NCBI GenBank assembly: GCA_963922205.1
Contig: CAWUHX010000004.1
Span: forward strand, 496,001 to 560,000
Origin: Romanomermis culicivorax
Taxonomy: Eukaryota; Nematoda; Enoplea; Mermithida; Mermithidae
DNA length: 64,000 nucleotides
Direction: 5' to 3'
Shown here: piece after piece, positions 10,522-23,285 of the stretch
Position numbering within the stretch: the stretch's first letter is position 1
How the letters are laid out: each line of letters starts with the position of its first letter
Translations under genes and position numbers: made by a program
Notes under the pieces: model-generated
What the model saw: only the letters and a program-made list of their open reading frames with translations
Told to the model about the DNA's origin: nothing
The model's database searches: none

Positions 10522-13500
10522 TTAGTGTTTTTGGGTTTTTTGTTTTATGAAATAAGTAAAAATATATGTAAGAAAAAGAAATTTTTTGGGCCAAAATTTA
10601 CTGCTGCTGCCCGCCGCCTCGGTAACCTCCTCGAGGTCTACCTTGATAGTACCCCTCTGACCTGGTTGGCCTCGGGTCTGACCTCCATCTTGGCCTCTAT
10701 TTTGGCCTTGTTGGCCTCCGCCGCGCCTACCAAGGGGCATAAAATTCGGATTATGGAATTGAGCATCCGGGTCTTGACCTTGGTGTTGCCAGGTTCCTCG
10801 GCCTCTGTAAGGTCGCTGAGGGCGCCCTCTGAAGCCTCCCCTGGGTTGACCTTGGTCATACCCCGGTCTAGCCCTGTACGGGGCCGGGTTTGAGAACATA
10901 TCGTCTCTCCCCTGCTGCCTTTGACCACTGCTAGTGGAGCTGCTGCGTTGTGGTTTTTGTGTCCGGTAAGTTGAATTAAGAGATTTAGATGAAATTGATT
11001 TTGACCCAGAAAGCGGACTTTTGTAAGAAGTGCTAGCAGCTTCACTATATGACCTCTGGCTGGTCGTAGCCGATGATTGTTGTATCATCGGTGGTTGTTT
11101 CTTAGCCGGAGGGAGTCTAGGCACCTTGAACTTACTCGGGCTCTTGGCAGCCGTTCGCTGAAATTTATCAGCTTGCGACCTGTCATCGCCTGGTGCCTTC
11201 CTCTTAACACCCATCTGGTTTAACCTTTGCGAGCCCATAAAAATATACTGATTAAAGGCTGCAATGTAGACATCGTCTACGCGGTTTCCCTGGGCCTCAA
11301 CGACTAGTTGTCTGTTCGCAAATGAACAGGCCTGGGCATACCACCTACCAATTGCCGTTGGCGTGATCGGAGCGAAGTCCAACTGAAGAAAAATCATTAG
11401 GGTCACATACCTAATGGCCGTAAAGACGTCTGAGGCATCGTAGTCCTGAAGCCACCTGGGGATGAGAATTAAAATTATCCATTCCCAGATCTCCTCAGGG
11501 ATGCGCTCTCCGTCAAACATAAATCCGCCCTGCATTTCGAATTGCTGGCGGTAATTTTCGTGAATTTTGGCCATGGCGTCATTGACCATTCTGTAAATTA
11601 TCGGCCGTTCTTGCCGATCAAAGGCGAAGTAATTGGCGACCTCTGGATTTTCAAATGAGATCCGCCCAATTAAACGCCTTTGTTCCCGTTGCCACTCCCA
11701 ATAATCAATCAGAGTTTCGGCTAATTGACCAGGAGTGACAAACTGCTGTGGTTCCCTTTCGGGTCTACTAGCTACCACATTCAGTTTGACCTTCTTGATC
11801 AATTTCTCCTCCGATTCAAGATCGGGCTTCACCAATACGCTTGCCGCAGGTTTGCTACTTCTTGCGGTATAGCTGGAGGGCACGGATTTACTTTTGCCAG
11901 AAGTAGTACTAACCTCTCCGCCGGTTTTCGATACCGTTCGCGTCTGAGTGTACAATGCTGTCGCAGTGGACCCTGTTGTCCTATCCGATTTTGTCTGGCC
12001 TATGGAGGTCTCCGTTCGCGTCTGACTTTTTGAAGTCTCCGTTCTCGTCTGACTCTTTGAAGTCTCCGATCTCGACTTTTGGCTCGTCGAGTATTGTGGG
12101 GTCGTCGTTTCTTCGGCCGTATCGTAGGCGTCGTTTTCGGATCCAGTGGCGGCCGCTCCTTGTTGCTGCTGTCCTTGAGCTGCAAGTCTGCGTCGCTTGG
12201 CCTTACCTATCCTCTTTCTACGCCTTACCTTTTCCTTGGCTAGGTGTTGGATAAATTTTTCCGACATCCCTTCAGCTAACATCTGCTGAACTTTGTCTGG
12301 GGAATAAATTCCAGGAATACCTTCCTCGGCAATTCTTCCCCTCCGCATCAGCTCTGTCGCTGCAATGGCTGAATCTGAGCTATCGTCGGCTAGTGCCTGC
12401 TCCTTCAGCTTTCTTTGGATTGCCCTCTGACGCAGGAATTCCTGCTGCATCAGCCTTCTCTGTTCCTGAATTTTGGCCTGTAAGGCCTCTTGCTTCACTT
12501 GTCGGTCATGATCCTTAGGATCCGTGGCCTTCACAGGTATCTCCTGGGATGCTTCCTGCATCTTCTCCAGTCTGACATCGATCCCTGACATTTTGGTGAC
12601 TGCTTCGTCAATTTGAGTCTGGATTTTTTCCTCCTCAAGAGCCTGTTTCTGAGTTTTGGCCTCCATCGCATCCTTATTCTCTGATGTCTGGCCCTCAGAT
12701 TCCAGAATTTCACCCTCTTCTTCTTCTTCTACATCCTCCTCTGAACTGGACTCAGAGTCTGAATTTCGTATCTTCGGCAATAGCTGCTTTACTTTAGCCG
12801 GCAAAACAGCTGGTGCTGGAGGTACTGATTGCATTATGGTGACAACCTCTGGCTCAGGCTCGACCGGTTGTTGTACTTGAGGTACTTGAGTCGGCTGTGC
12901 CACCGCTGGTTGGATTGGCGGCGGCACCACGACAACTACTGCAGCTGCCTGCGTAGCAGCAGTGTCCAAAGCTGGTGTAGCTTTGACCACTGGCGCTAGC
13001 GCCTGCGGCTGCGCTTTAACCTGTCCCGTCCCTCCGGCTTGCGCCGTTTGGGAAGTTGAGGGACGATTTACCGGTACCTTTGATATTAACTCACCGGCTG
13101 GGGTATATGTTAATGTATACCCGGGCATTTCCGAAGCGATTGTTCTCTCCCGGAAGCTTTTACTGACAAACTCCGGTCTGAGCTCGAGTGGATTTCTCGG
13201 TGCGTAGGTAATCGGGTAGTCGGTTGGCGATGCGTCTTCCGTCATGGGATACCGCAGTCCCGGCGTTAAAGTCTCGAAGCCTACGTAGTAAAAAGTTACA
13301 TAGAAATAAGGATTTACCTTGTAGGCTCCGTCCTTCAATAACGATTTGTCGTCGCCAATTTGTAGGATTTCTTCGGCTTCTCGAAATCGTAGCGGGACAA
13401 AGCCGAACCGATTCTGCCATGCGTATACCCCTTTTTTAGATGGAAAGCGGGGTTCCGACGGCGGTAGCGTCGCTGCTAACTCTAAATAGTAAGCCAGGCG

Positions 13501-15030
13501 GTCGCCTGACTTCCAGGACATTTTCTTTATCATTTCCTGGCCTTCTTTAGTATAACTATTTAGAAAGTTATAGTTTAGCAGAGCGCTAGTTTCATAGTCG
13601 CACTCCGCTCTGGAATGAGGCCATGCCAAATGATAGGCCAATGGCATAAATTTGCAGATGACCTCTAACTCTGGGAAGTTTCGCTCATCCAGCATACCTG
13701 AAATTTTTGCCAAGTTTGGCGTATAAAAATTGGTCTTATAGGCCTGTCTATGGCCCTCGATACCCACTGGGTAGTGGTTATTAGAGGAAAACACCTCTTG
13801 TGGAATGGTATCGGGCTTCCCGGCTTGTTGCCAGTATAGCTTGGCGTTTTCGTACAACGTTAAAGAAATTTTCCCGTCTAAATCCCAGTAGGTTCCACCT
13901 GACTTGAGATTTTCCAGGATATCTTTTGAAATATTAACCCAGTCTGGTATCTGGACGTCCTGGATTTCGTCGGGATCACTATCTGTGGTGTATCCGTCGT
14001 CCTTCATTGGTTTGTTATCTCTTGGAAGTAGTGGGTAGAAACCACTTGGCAACTGAACTCCCTGCGGACGAACTGGATTACACTCCGTGGGCGCGGTATA
14101 ATAACCTGTGTTATTTCCTTGCATCTGTACCGCCCAACGGTTATACATCTCACACTTCATCATGTGATAGACCATATTTGGTTGAACCTGATCGGTTTCC
14201 ATAACTGGGGTACCTAGCCCCATTTCTCGGTTCACATTGCCCGGAATCATTAGATATTGTTGATAAAAATGCAGGGCAATGGTGTTGATCTGTTTGGGAT
14301 GCACCTTGTCATGGTCGAAAATCTGCATTTGCATAAGCAGTTGATCGGCCATGCCATAGTGAATGGCGGCAAACATGACCAATAAGGAGTAGTATGCGTC
14401 TAGAGCGGCGTATCTGAGCTCTTCCGGCAATATACCCCTTTTGGCAAACCGATCACGGTTCGCCTTTAACGAAAAGTCATATTGGTAGGGGCCCACGTCT
14501 ATCAAGTAAAATTCCGTGAACAGTCCCTTTAACCGAAAGGTTTCGGGACATATACCTGTCTGAAAGCATTTTTTCTCCAGGTTTACTCCTACCATGGTGA
14601 GGGCGAAACGGTCTAAGTCAAAGTATCGACCTTTGGTCTTTCTTAGAAATTCCCGTAAGGGGACAGTTTTGTCCCTGTCCTTATTATCTCGCCCTGCGCC
14701 ACAAACGTTATAGATACTCACCAGATCCTCCAGTACGGCATATCCGGCGAAGAGCATGTCGGAGTTCAAGAAGTCGTGGAGGCTGGTCCACTCTTTGATC
14801 ATCATCGACGTTGTATCAATAACGTAGGTTTGACCATTCGTTAGCGCGAAGCTGATATATCGGGCAAACTGCTTTCCCATTGGATTGTCGACCTCCCTTG
14901 TTTTGAAAAAGGCGGCGACCTTATCCTGGTTGACTTTTTCAACGTCGAAGCCACAAACTGGTTGTCCTCTGAAGATTGATACTTCTCGGATAAAATGGAG
15001 TACCTGGCTGACCTTCCCGATGTCTACCAT
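10522..15030 (-). CDS. Gypsy1 third ORF: DEDDy 3'-5' exonuclease-like protein with long disordered RGG tail
   Basis: 1,502 codons from an ATG at 15,030. Residues ~20-225 match the DEDDy exonuclease fold (RNase D / WRN-exo class). FDVE gives Asp29 and Glu31, LEDL gives Asp102, and [10 protein letters not shown] gives Tyr207-x3-Asp211, so every catalytic residue of the class is present. Known members remove nucleotides from nucleic-acid 3' ends with two metal ions. A Pro/Gln/Ala-rich and charged region (~650-1080) includes a short SKSQTRTET-type repeat. A helical block without a recognised domain follows (~1100-1290), then a basic KRK-type stretch and an RGG/Gln-rich C-terminus suggestive of RNA binding. 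The open frame extends upstream to a stop near 15,158, and GTTTAG|ATTATA there resembles a splice acceptor. It occupies the position where some Gypsy elements carry env. Its role in the element is unknown. Confidence 0.85.
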   Translation of the reverse strand: MVDIGKVSQVLHFIREVSIFRGQPVCGFDVEKVNQDKVAAFFKTREVDNPMGKQFARYISFALTNGQTYVIDTTSMMIKEWTSLHDFLNSDMLFAGYAVLEDLVSIYNVCGAGRDNKDRDKTVPLREFLRKTKGRYFDLDRFALTMVGVNLEKKCFQTGICPETFRLKGLFTEFYLIDVGPYQYDFSLKANRDRFAKRGILPEELRYAALDAYYSLLVMFAAIHYGMADQLLMQMQIFDHDKVHPKQINTIALHFYQQYLMIPGNVNREMGLGTPVMETDQVQPNMVYHMMKCEMYNRWAVQMQGNNTGYYTAPTECNPVRPQGVQLPSGFYPLLPRDNKPMKDDGYTTDSDPDEIQDVQIPDWVNISKDILENLKSGGTYWDLDGKISLTLYENAKLYWQQAGKPDTIPQEVFSSNNHYPVGIEGHRQAYKTNFYTPNLAKISGMLDERNFPELEVICKFMPLAYHLAWPHSRAECDYETSALLNYNFLNSYTKEGQEMIKKMSWKSGDRLAYYLELAATLPPSEPRFPSKKGVYAWQNRFGFVPLRFREAEEILQIGDDKSLLKDGAYKVNPYFYVTFYYVGFETLTPGLRYPMTEDASPTDYPITYAPRNPLELRPEFVSKSFRERTIASEMPGYTLTYTPAGELISKVPVNRPSTSQTAQAGGTGQVKAQPQALAPVVKATPALDTAATQAAAVVVVVPPPIQPAVAQPTQVPQVQQPVEPEPEVVTIMQSVPPAPAVLPAKVKQLLPKIRNSDSESSSEEDVEEEEEGEILESEGQTSENKDAMEAKTQKQALEEEKIQTQIDEAVTKMSGIDVRLEKMQEASQEIPVKATDPKDHDRQVKQEALQAKIQEQRRLMQQEFLRQRAIQRKLKEQALADDSSDSAIAATELMRRGRIAEEGIPGIYSPDKVQQMLAEGMSEKFIQHLAKEKVRRRKRIGKAKRRRLAAQGQQQQGAAATGSENDAYDTAEETTTPQYSTSQKSRSETSKSQTRTETSKSQTRTETSIGQTKSDRTTGSTATALYTQTRTVSKTGGEVSTTSGKSKSVPSSYTARSSKPAASVLVKPDLESEEKLIKKVKLNVVASRPEREPQQFVTPGQLAETLIDYWEWQREQRRLIGRISFENPEVANYFAFDRQERPIIYRMVNDAMAKIHENYRQQFEMQGGFMFDGERIPEEIWEWIILILIPRWLQDYDASDVFTAIRYVTLMIFLQLDFAPITPTAIGRWYAQACSFANRQLVVEAQGNRVDDVYIAAFNQYIFMGSQRLNQMGVKRKAPGDDRSQADKFQRTAAKSPSKFKVPRLPPAKKQPPMIQQSSATTSQRSYSEAASTSYKSPLSGSKSISSKSLNSTYRTQKPQRSSSTSSGQRQQGRDDMFSNPAPYRARPGYDQGQPRGGFRGRPQRPYRGRGTWQHQGQDPDAQFHNPNFMPLGRRGGGQQGQNRGQDGGQTRGQPGQRGTIKVDLEEVTEAAGSSSKFWPKKFLFLTYIFTYFIKQKTQKH

Positions 15031-15158
15031 TCGAGGTTCCTTGGGATTGGCCGGCCAGTACCCAAATGTGGCTTTGAACCACTGATCCAGTTCGTGGATT
15101 CGTACGGCCCGTTTGACGTTATAATCTAAACATAAAGTACTATTAATTTTAGTGTTTT

Positions 15159-16355
15159 ATTCCCCTTTTTTCAGCGCATTTTCGGGTCTATACTACACCA
15201 GCACCACAACACCAAGCGGGTTAAGTTTCGCAGAAAATTAAGTTTAGTGCAGGTTGTTAGGTGAGCCACTGATATACAAACATTGAGCTGGTAGGCAACT
15301 AACACCTTACCAAATCTTACCCTTGCTACCTCTATATGTTGGGGAGGGTAGACCTGATCCGACTGTCCACCACTTGATCGGACACCAATCTCTGACCAGC
15401 TGCTTGAGTGACCAACTACGCTTCATTTATGGCGCTGTATTTACAATTTTTATAGCGCTCGAAATTGATAATTTTTAATGAATTTTATATCGAAAAAGTG
15501 ATATGTTTTGATTTGATTTGAAAATAAATAATTTTTGATAAATTTTTGAATGATAAAACTTTAAAACGGGCCGAACCCAAGGTTCTAGGTTTCCCTTGAA
15601 TCATATAGCTCTCGGTGGTATCAGGTATATTTCCAAAATGGAAATTCCCTGCTTGGCTTCGAGCTTCCGCTTCTCAGTACTCCCATTTTTCGTTCCCTCT
15701 AAGTTCTAACCTCGTCTGCCCTTTGGGGCGCCGAGCTGGTCTTCCAGTGACTTCTGGGCATTACCTGCGGTTTCCAAGAATATTTGATAAAAATAAGTTC
15801 GAAACTTACCGTCGATGAAGAAAAAACGGTTGTCTTGGCGGTGCTGGGCCCTGCCATATTCCACGTGGCGCTCTGTGTGCGACCACTCGCGCGTCGGAGC
15901 TTGTTGGCGGTTCCGCGCGCCCTTTCCCATTTCTTTACGCTTCAAAATTTTTTCTTTTTCGAATAATAAATTTATAAAATTTAAAATTTTATTGAACGCT
16001 GAAAAAAGTTTAATCTAGCAATTTTGCTAATTTCCTTTTTATCGCAGTTCGGGGAATATTTTACTTCTTCCTTCCGATGGAAGTTTAGAATTCAGATAAG
16101 CGGGGCAGCTATAGATTGATTTTGAAAAAATGAAAAATTTGAAAATTAATTTTTTGGAAAAAATGTCGGAAATTTTTTGGGTTGTCACTTTGGTCTAAAA
16201 TTTCGAAGAATTTTTCCCAAAGTCTGAGATAAATATGAAAAATTTACAAAATTAATACGAATACTACATAAACGCGATAAATATTAGAAATTAATACGAT
16301 TTTAATTAAAATTAGTACTTACACGCGCGAGATATGTACATAAAATAAAAAAAAA
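15159..16355 (-). other. Gypsy1 spacer between pol and third ORF
   Basis: About 1.2 kb, AT-rich, with no coding evidence on either strand beyond short shadow frames. It would have to contain either an internal promoter or the intron of a spliced subgenomic mRNA for the exonuclease ORF. The only sign I see is an acceptor-like site at its ORF-proximal end near 15,133. Confidence 0.5.
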
Positions 16356-17021
16356 TCAGCGCGAGATCGCGCATAGATTCGCCTTGAGCGAATTTTCAAA
16401 TGATTTCATTTGAATCGGCGCTCCAGTCGTAACTGTTTGTGCCATATTGGAAAGTGACGTATTTTCGTCACGTGGCGCGTCCTGATTGGCTCGCGCTATT
16501 CGCGGCAAGACCCTAGTGGTCTCGTAACAAAAATGTTTCAACCTGCTGATTGAAACTGTTTGGCGATTTAGCGGGTTGTCCCAATGCACAATGGTGACAA
16601 CGTTCTCTGCTTCTCGCGAAATGTCCGTAACTATGAACGGACCGGACCATGGTAGTCCTAGTTTTTTCTGCTTGTCTACTTTGAGCAGAACCCAATCCTT
16701 TTCTTTAAATCCATTTTGTTTGGACTTTTTATCGAAGTATTTCTTCGATTTTTCGGCAGCACTCTGGATATTTTTGGCAATATCCTCGTAAAGGTTGACT
16801 AAATGATTGGTCAACACAAATTTGTATGCCTCAGCATTGCTGTCCGGCATTACAATATCGTATGCTTTCGATAAGTTTAACCCGAAGGTTGCCTCGTGAC
16901 CTCTAAGCAACGAAAATGGGGATTGCCCCGTGGCTGCATGTGGTGTGGCATTATATGCAAACACCACGGCTCTCAAGTATCTTGGCCAGTTATCCCTTTC
17001 CTCGATGGCCACCTTTCTGAG
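16356..17021 (-). CDS. Gypsy1 integrase C-terminal part, after an in-frame TAG
   Basis: This continues the gag-pol frame directly after the TAG at 17,022-17,024, for about 221 codons. It completes the integrase catalytic-core end (the YNATPHAATGQSPF segment typical of Gypsy integrases) and includes a chromodomain-free C-terminus with a GPY/F-type motif (WSGPFIVTD). It has no start of its own, since the nearest candidate is a GTG. It is made only by readthrough or in intact sister copies. The sequence around the stop is otherwise normal integrase, so a single C-to-T change of a CAG Gln codon is the simplest explanation. Confidence 0.85.
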   Translation of the reverse strand, partial: LRKVAIEERDNWPRYLRAVVFAYNATPHAATGQSPFSLLRGHEATFGLNLSKAYDIVMPDSNAEAYKFVLTNHLVNLYEDIAKNIQSAAEKSKKYFDKKSKQNGFKEKDWVLLKVDKQKKLGLPWSGPFIVTDISREAENVVTIVHWDNPLNRQTVSISRLKHFCYETTRVLPRIARANQDAPRDENTSLSNMAQTVTTGAPIQMKSFENSLKANLCAISR

Positions 17022-20000
17022 CTACTTGATGAGTGTCTGGTTAAACCTTTCTACCATACCATTTCCTTGTGGATGGTAGGCTGTTGTAAAAATTTTTTGA
17101 CACTCCAATAACTTGCAGATCTCTTTCATTAGGTCTGAGGTAAAACAACCTCCTCTATCGCTGAGTAATCTCCGTGGAGTCCCGTGCCTAAATACAATAG
17201 CTTGCAGAAAAGTATCTACAACGGTGCTAGCTGACTGATCTGGGATCAGTTCAGCTTCAACCCACTTTGTAAAATAGTCTTGAAAGACTATGACATACGG
17301 TCTCTTCTCACTGAGTGGAGAAATACCCACGATATCCACTGATACTATGTCAAAAGGACCTTGTGGAATAATTGGTATCAGTGGCGGAACTTCCGTGTTT
17401 CCCTGATTAGCCATTTGACAAACTGGACAAAACTTGATCCAGTGCCTGACATCCTTTTCAATTCCAGGCCACCAGAACCGTTTTTTAATCATAGCAAGGG
17501 TCCTTTTGAACCCCTGATGAGTCATCATTACGGCACCGTGGTACTGGTGCAAAGTATTGTCCCTCAGGCAGGATGGGACGACCACTTGATCGTCTGACCC
17601 CTGTCCGGCTTCCCGGTATAACACTTCATTTTGGATATAAAATCCACTATGATACTTGGTTGTCCCATTCGGACCCAATCTATCAAAATATGGTCGTAGT
17701 ACCTCATCTTTTCTCTGCAAGAGGGCCATGAGATCATCTCTAATTAGCCCTTTTGGTAATTCATCTTCTTTGGGGTCTGCCAAAGTAAACTTCTGTTCCT
17801 TTTCTGGGTATAACCAGGTTACTCTTTTTTCCTTACCTTTGTCCTGGTTTCCCCTAATTACCTTTTCGTTGGCCTGATTGCCATCAGGCTGGATCTGAGC
17901 CTGATTATTCTTGTCCGCTTCTTTCGCCATGCTCCTTGTAGTTACGGCATTTACCAAGTCTGCAGGCGAGTTTGATTCTGGATCACCCTCAGAATCTTCT
18001 GGATAAATCTTGGTGAATCTTGGACTCATATCAGTCCTCTGATTCTTCTTACCTTTTGGCTCCAGATGTAACGGAGTACCGTCTTCAGGATTCCGATCTG
18101 TCAGAATTCTGAATCTCTTCACCAAATTGAGATGTTTTTTCTCAATAAGCTGTGCCTCAAGATCTTTCAGATTTTCGGACTCTCGTTTATCCTCTGAGAA
18201 CATATGTTCCCATTTTGGCGGTATCTTTTCCGCTTGATCGTCTGGTTCATCCATTCTGGACAAAAAGTCTGCCATGGCATTTAGTTTTCCAGGCACATAC
18301 TCTAGTTTATGGTTAAACTGAGAGATGAACGAGTACCATCTCTTCAACTTACCATTGGTCATGGCATTGACCTTCATAGATAATAAAGGTTTATGATCAG
18401 TTCTTATGATCACTCTATGACCTACTAGGTAGTGCTTGTATAACTTCAAGCCATACACAATTGCCAAGCACTCCCTTTCCGTGGCTGACCACTTTTTCTC
18501 ATCCGCCTTTAGAATTCTGCTATTATAAGCAATTACCCAGCGGTCTGACTTGGTCTCCTGGTAAAGGACTTCTCCTAGTGCCGTTCCGCTGGCATCTGTC
18601 TGAAGGACAAAGTCCGCAGACCCGTCCAAAACCGGATACCTAAGGAATGGCACAGACAATAGTGCTTCTTTCAGGCTCCTAAAAGCCCGATGGTGAACCT
18701 CCGTGATCTCCCAAACACAGTTCTTCCCAGTTAATTTATACAGCGGTTCAGCATGTTTAGCCAAACCCGGTATGAACTTTTTACACCACTGCAACATACC
18801 TAAAAACCTTTGCAGTTTACGTTTAGACTCTGGGAATGGGAAATCATTTATAGCTTTGACCTTTTTCGGATCTGGGGAAACTCCATCCAAATTTAAGATA
18901 TGTCCTAAAAAATGAACTCTCTCAGGCAGGAATTCACACTTCTCCGGCTTCAAGGTCAGATGAGCCTTTCTTAGAGCTTGCAGGACTAGCTCTAGATTAA
19001 CTAGGTGTTCCTCAAACGTATTTGAGAACACAATAATATCGTCTATATAGACTAGACAGATTTTCCAAACATATGGATGCAAAACTCTTTCCATCATATG
19101 CTGGAATTCGGCTGGCGCATTTTTTAGGCCAAAGGGCATGACTTTAAATTGATAAAGCCCTTCTTGGCATATGAAAGCAGTTTTTTCCTTGCTTTCTTCA
19201 TCCATTGGCACTTGCCAATATCCTGATTTGAGATCTAGGGTAGTATAAAATTTGGCTTTACCTAAACAGTCTAGATAGTCATCCATTCTAGGAATGGGAT
19301 ACTTATCATCCTTGGTAACGTCATTTATACCCCTAAAGTCCACTACTGGTCGCTTGGTACCATCCTTTTTACCTACAAGGAATAACGGAGCTGCCCAAGG
19401 CGACTTTGATGGCTCAATTACACCCTTTTTGAGCATATCTTGCACATGCTCACGAACATGTGGCCGTAAATTTATAGCGGTCCTGTGGTACCTTTTGGCC
19501 ACAGGGGCTGCATCGCCTGTATTGATTTTACAGGTCAGGTAGGGTGTAGTAGTTGGCGGATCATTGGGCAAGCTGAACACGTCTCTATATTTTGCGAGAC
19601 ATCGTAGAGCTTGTTCCAATTGCTCTGATGGTATGTTGGATTTAGCCAGCATATTGTACAAAGCTTCCTTGAATGCTTTCTCATCGGATTGAGGAGCTTC
19701 AGGTCTAGCTTGAACTGCACAAGTTTGCAGCTTCTCCAGATCCTCAACTATTTTCCCCTTGAGTTGATCTTGGTTATCAGTATCACACAACACTGAATTA
19801 GTATGGCCAATTATTTGATTTCTTTTCGAATGGCATCCTGATCCTGTGTTGTTAGATACCATAACAACAAAATCTTCTTTTGTACCATCTACTATGGTAC
19901 TATCAATGTGGAACCTTTCTTCATTGTCTTCAGACTCTATTATGATTCCATTGAGGCGATTTTCGCCTACCTTATCCCAAAGCTTTGCTCTCAGAAGTAT

Positions 20001-23000
20001 ATCAGTACCACTAGGTAAGTAGATGGGATTCACACTCACCACTGGCACCGAAACCTTTAGCAGGCAAATCTTTGGCTGGTATTGGTCGGCGGCGCTCATC
20101 GTGGATTCCGCGGCACTCATGGTCATGACCTCTCCACAATTGGACTGGGGCTGGTCCGGCGTCACGTATATCCGTTGTTGGCGGTTGTTGAGCGTCATCG
20201 TCCTATTCCTGAAATCTATTATGGCTCCTACCTGAGGATGAGCCAAAAAGTCTGTTCCTACAATGACATTTTCACCTGCTTCAGGAATTACAATTGCTTT
20301 AACGGGGAACTGTCCACACAATGTATCCATCCTAAATTGGATATACCCATGGGCTTGGACTGTTTTACCGTTGGCTACAGTGACATTTAATATCCTGGGA
20401 TATTCAGTATAATCTGGGCCCAAAGTTTCCTTCAGAAACTTAGCCGACATGACAGTGCACTGAGCTCCTGTGTCAATTAAAGCCATTGTCTTACGACCTC
20501 CTATAACAACCTCAATGTGGAATGGGGCTGTTCTGGGGTACGTATCCAGCAAATGTTGTTCCTGAGGACTAGCTGGTGTGCCTCTCCTTATTACTTGTAT
20601 TGATGGTACTACAGGTTGTGGTGCAATTGCATTCATTTGCACAATACTACCTAATACAACATTTGGGCAATTCACTCTCTGGTTTACTTCACCTGAAGGA
20701 CTCATTTGAGATTGCCTTGCAACCATAACACTCGAATAATCCTTCTGAGGTGGCTGATTTGTGAATTGACCCTGTTGAAGAGTCTGAGTCAGACCCATAA
20801 TAGCCTGAGGCGGCTGAGGTTGCTGTAATGCAGCTTGTTGCTGATATTGCTGCATCTGTTGGAACTGCTTCTGCAGCTCCCTCTGTTTTTTGAACTCCAG
20901 AAATTCATTATAGTCTGAATTCTGTTGATAACTCTCGTGGCTATCCTGATAACCTGAATAGCCTACATTATAAGCACCTCTGCCTCTGCTATTAAAGTTG
21001 GCATTTGGGTAACCTCCTCTACCTCTATAGTTACCTCGAGCAAAAGTGTTGAAGCCTCCCCTGTTGAAGGTAGGGAAGCTGGCTCTACCTCTGCTCCTGC
21101 GCTCGGACAATACTCTCAATGTCCTGCAGTCTGCAGTATTATGTGTTATGTTCTTGTGGAACTCACACCATGGCTTAGTCGGATCTCGGGAAACTTGACC
21201 TCCCTGACTGGTACTAGGTATGGCCACATCAGACCGATTTTCCATTTGCCTGTTATCAACCTTTTGCTGGAGCTGGTCGAACCTTTCGACCAGTTGTACC
21301 ATCTCTTTAGAGATTTTCAATAGGAGAGATTCCTTCTTACCTTTTTCGGTCTGAGCCCTAAGGGCTTCCCGAACTGGAATCTCCTCTATCTCAGGAGAAT
21401 CACTCGACCTTTGGGTTTGGGCCTGTACCTGATTACCTATAGTTTGATATGGTTGCCGAAACCTTTGCCTCTGGCCTTGTTGATATCCTTCTGACTGGTT
21501 CCTAGCAACTACGGCAATTTCAGGATCATGCCCACTAGGCATACCTACTTCATTAATTACTATAGGATCCTGTTGTGTACCCTTGGGTCCATATCTCTGA
21601 AAGGCATTCCTATATCTACGTTCAATGTCATGAACTTCAACTGCTAGATCATACCAAGTCCTAAAGATATGCTTTGAATTCTTAAGTTCAGACTGGAACG
21701 TGGGGTCACTCTTATATATGAAGGTGTCAATGATCAGTCTCTGCTTAGACTGGTAGTCTAAATCACCTTTGACTAGTTCCACTAATATACTGACCCTTTT
21801 TAAAAACTCTACGGCCTGTTCATTGGGTCTTTGTTGGATCTCAAACAACTCCCTGGTTAACATTTCCAGGTTGCACTCAGGTGCAAAGACATTAATAATG
21901 GCTCTCCTGGCCTCCCTATAGGTCATGTTGTCTCCTGCAACAGCCTTTGGTCTACCTTTAGAAAGCCTCAGCAGTGCTTCATACTTAGCTGATTCGGGTG
22001 TATCCCTACGGAATTCCCCTTCAAGTGCTGTTAAGAAGCTTAGCACCTGCTGATTTACCATACCCTCATCTAAAAGTTTGGGTAACACACCTTTAACGAT
22101 ATTCCTGACTACAATCTCCTGTGCCAAATTATTTGATGGCACTTCCCTCTGATCATAAGCTGCTGTTAATACTGGATCAAGATCAGAGTTCAGGGATTGC
22201 AGCATAACCCTATTTGGATCTCGTTGAGGTGGTACACCTCCTTGATATGATGGCATATTGTCTTTGTCAAACCTGTAATCCCTATATGGGAAACATGCCA
22301 ATTGATCTGGTCTAAGGGTATTTGGATCAACTATATTTCCTCTACCATCATAGACCACTCTAGTTAAAAATGGATGCTGCGGAGCTATCTGACTTTGATT
22401 CCTGAAGTCTGCCGATTGCTCAGCTCCTTCGAATCGAAGATCTCTAGCTGGACCTCTCCAACTTTTGGGCTCAAAGTTAAGCCTTTGCCCTTCATCAACA
22501 TCAGGCCTATTACTAGGCCCTGCGCCTGCATTCATTTCAGCAGGGAGACGGTTGTCTCTTTCTGCACCCCTATTACATGGTCTAACCTGTCTATCCGGCT
22601 CCTGTCGGCGCCTGTCGGCTTCCCTTTTGTTGTCCTCTGTGGCGGCATTGGCAATTATGTCGAACAAGGCTTCGACGGTCCCTTTCAACTCGCGTAGCTG
22701 CGTCGCCAACTCCTGATTGGACATCTCGGGAGCTCTTTCCTGCGGTTGGAATCGCTCTTGTTCCTGGGGACTCCTCTCTAATCTTTGATCGATTTCGGGG
22801 TCCCTTTCTTCCAAATTTGGTCGAATTTCGGGCGTAACGACGTCCCTTTTTGGTCCTGCTAATTCGACCTTTGGCGGCGGTGACCTTTTGAAATTTTGCT
22901 GCGGCGGTCCATTGGCGTCTGGGTTCGGATTCGCCGGGCCTGCCTCCTGCGGATCGATGGCAATCACTGGTGGTCGGTGAATTGGTACGCCTGCATCTTG

Positions 23001-23189
23001 AGGCGTAAAATGCATTGCATTTTGTTGCAATGGTTGAACCCTCGCGGGAGTTTGATCTGGGATCACTGGGTCCGGAGCAGCCTGCCGTTGCTGATCTCCG
23101 TCTCCCAAATTGACTAGATTCCCAGCACTCGCCACTCTGGGTGGTGATCTACGTAAAGTATTACCTCTCGGTATCCTTTCGTTAGGCAT
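17022..23189 (-). CDS. Gypsy1 Gag-Pol polyprotein: Gag, protease, RT, RNase H, integrase
   Basis: 2,055 codons from an ATG at 23,189. Residues 1-330 are Pro/Gln/Arg-rich and low in complexity. Residues ~340-560 are a retrotransposon Gag capsid. A zinc knuckle of unusual form, C-x2-H-x4-H-x4-C, lies near 674-687, followed by an RG-rich and Gln-rich stretch. Retropepsin has LIDTGA near residue 906. RT shows [10 protein letters not shown] and YIDD near 1380. RNase H has TDASG near 1530 and TDHKPL. Integrase has the H-x-H-C-x2-C module near 1890, Asp in SVDIVG, Asp in LSDRGG near 2010 and Glu in GMVERF. The frame ends at a TAG just after that Glu. All enzymes are fused in one frame with Gag, so no frameshift is needed. 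It copies and inserts the element. Confidence 0.93.
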   Translation of the reverse strand: MPNERIPRGNTLRRSPPRVASAGNLVNLGDGDQQRQAAPDPVIPDQTPARVQPLQQNAMHFTPQDAGVPIHRPPVIAIDPQEAGPANPNPDANGPPQQNFKRSPPPKVELAGPKRDVVTPEIRPNLEERDPEIDQRLERSPQEQERFQPQERAPEMSNQELATQLRELKGTVEALFDIIANAATEDNKREADRRRQEPDRQVRPCNRGAERDNRLPAEMNAGAGPSNRPDVDEGQRLNFEPKSWRGPARDLRFEGAEQSADFRNQSQIAPQHPFLTRVVYDGRGNIVDPNTLRPDQLACFPYRDYRFDKDNMPSYQGGVPPQRDPNRVMLQSLNSDLDPVLTAAYDQREVPSNNLAQEIVVRNIVKGVLPKLLDEGMVNQQVLSFLTALEGEFRRDTPESAKYEALLRLSKGRPKAVAGDNMTYREARRAIINVFAPECNLEMLTRELFEIQQRPNEQAVEFLKRVSILVELVKGDLDYQSKQRLIIDTFIYKSDPTFQSELKNSKHIFRTWYDLAVEVHDIERRYRNAFQRYGPKGTQQDPIVINEVGMPSGHDPEIAVVARNQSEGYQQGQRQRFRQPYQTIGNQVQAQTQRSSDSPEIEEIPVREALRAQTEKGKKESLLLKISKEMVQLVERFDQLQQKVDNRQMENRSDVAIPSTSQGGQVSRDPTKPWCEFHKNITHNTADCRTLRVLSERRSRGRASFPTFNRGGFNTFARGNYRGRGGYPNANFNSRGRGAYNVGYSGYQDSHESYQQNSDYNEFLEFKKQRELQKQFQQMQQYQQQAALQQPQPPQAIMGLTQTLQQGQFTNQPPQKDYSSVMVARQSQMSPSGEVNQRVNCPNVVLGSIVQMNAIAPQPVVPSIQVIRRGTPASPQEQHLLDTYPRTAPFHIEVVIGGRKTMALIDTGAQCTVMSAKFLKETLGPDYTEYPRILNVTVANGKTVQAHGYIQFRMDTLCGQFPVKAIVIPEAGENVIVGTDFLAHPQVGAIIDFRNRTMTLNNRQQRIYVTPDQPQSNCGEVMTMSAAESTMSAADQYQPKICLLKVSVPVVSVNPIYLPSGTDILLRAKLWDKVGENRLNGIIIESEDNEERFHIDSTIVDGTKEDFVVMVSNNTGSGCHSKRNQIIGHTNSVLCDTDNQDQLKGKIVEDLEKLQTCAVQARPEAPQSDEKAFKEALYNMLAKSNIPSEQLEQALRCLAKYRDVFSLPNDPPTTTPYLTCKINTGDAAPVAKRYHRTAINLRPHVREHVQDMLKKGVIEPSKSPWAAPLFLVGKKDGTKRPVVDFRGINDVTKDDKYPIPRMDDYLDCLGKAKFYTTLDLKSGYWQVPMDEESKEKTAFICQEGLYQFKVMPFGLKNAPAEFQHMMERVLHPYVWKICLVYIDDIIVFSNTFEEHLVNLELVLQALRKAHLTLKPEKCEFLPERVHFLGHILNLDGVSPDPKKVKAINDFPFPESKRKLQRFLGMLQWCKKFIPGLAKHAEPLYKLTGKNCVWEITEVHHRAFRSLKEALLSVPFLRYPVLDGSADFVLQTDASGTALGEVLYQETKSDRWVIAYNSRILKADEKKWSATERECLAIVYGLKLYKHYLVGHRVIIRTDHKPLLSMKVNAMTNGKLKRWYSFISQFNHKLEYVPGKLNAMADFLSRMDEPDDQAEKIPPKWEHMFSEDKRESENLKDLEAQLIEKKHLNLVKRFRILTDRNPEDGTPLHLEPKGKKNQRTDMSPRFTKIYPEDSEGDPESNSPADLVNAVTTRSMAKEADKNNQAQIQPDGNQANEKVIRGNQDKGKEKRVTWLYPEKEQKFTLADPKEDELPKGLIRDDLMALLQRKDEVLRPYFDRLGPNGTTKYHSGFYIQNEVLYREAGQGSDDQVVVPSCLRDNTLHQYHGAVMMTHQGFKRTLAMIKKRFWWPGIEKDVRHWIKFCPVCQMANQGNTEVPPLIPIIPQGPFDIVSVDIVGISPLSEKRPYVIVFQDYFTKWVEAELIPDQSASTVVDTFLQAIVFRHGTPRRLLSDRGGCFTSDLMKEICKLLECQKIFTTAYHPQGNGMVERFNQTLIK

Positions 23190-23265
23190 TTTAAATCCTG
23201 CTAACTTTCTGTAGAAACCTGGAGGATTTTCTTTTCTCCTAGTCTGACTACGAAGTTCCGTGGTA

Positions 23266-23283
23266 AGGAGTTAAAAGCCACCA
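23266..23283 (-). promoter_or_regulatory. Candidate primer binding site of Gypsy1
   Basis: Two bases inside the 5' LTR, the element strand begins TGGTGGCTTTTAACTCC. The opposite strand therefore ends in CCA, as expected for pairing with the 3' end of a tRNA (an acceptor ending GCCACCA). I cannot name the tRNA from memory. Position and the TGG start are the evidence. Confidence 0.6.
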
Positions 23284-23285
23284 CT

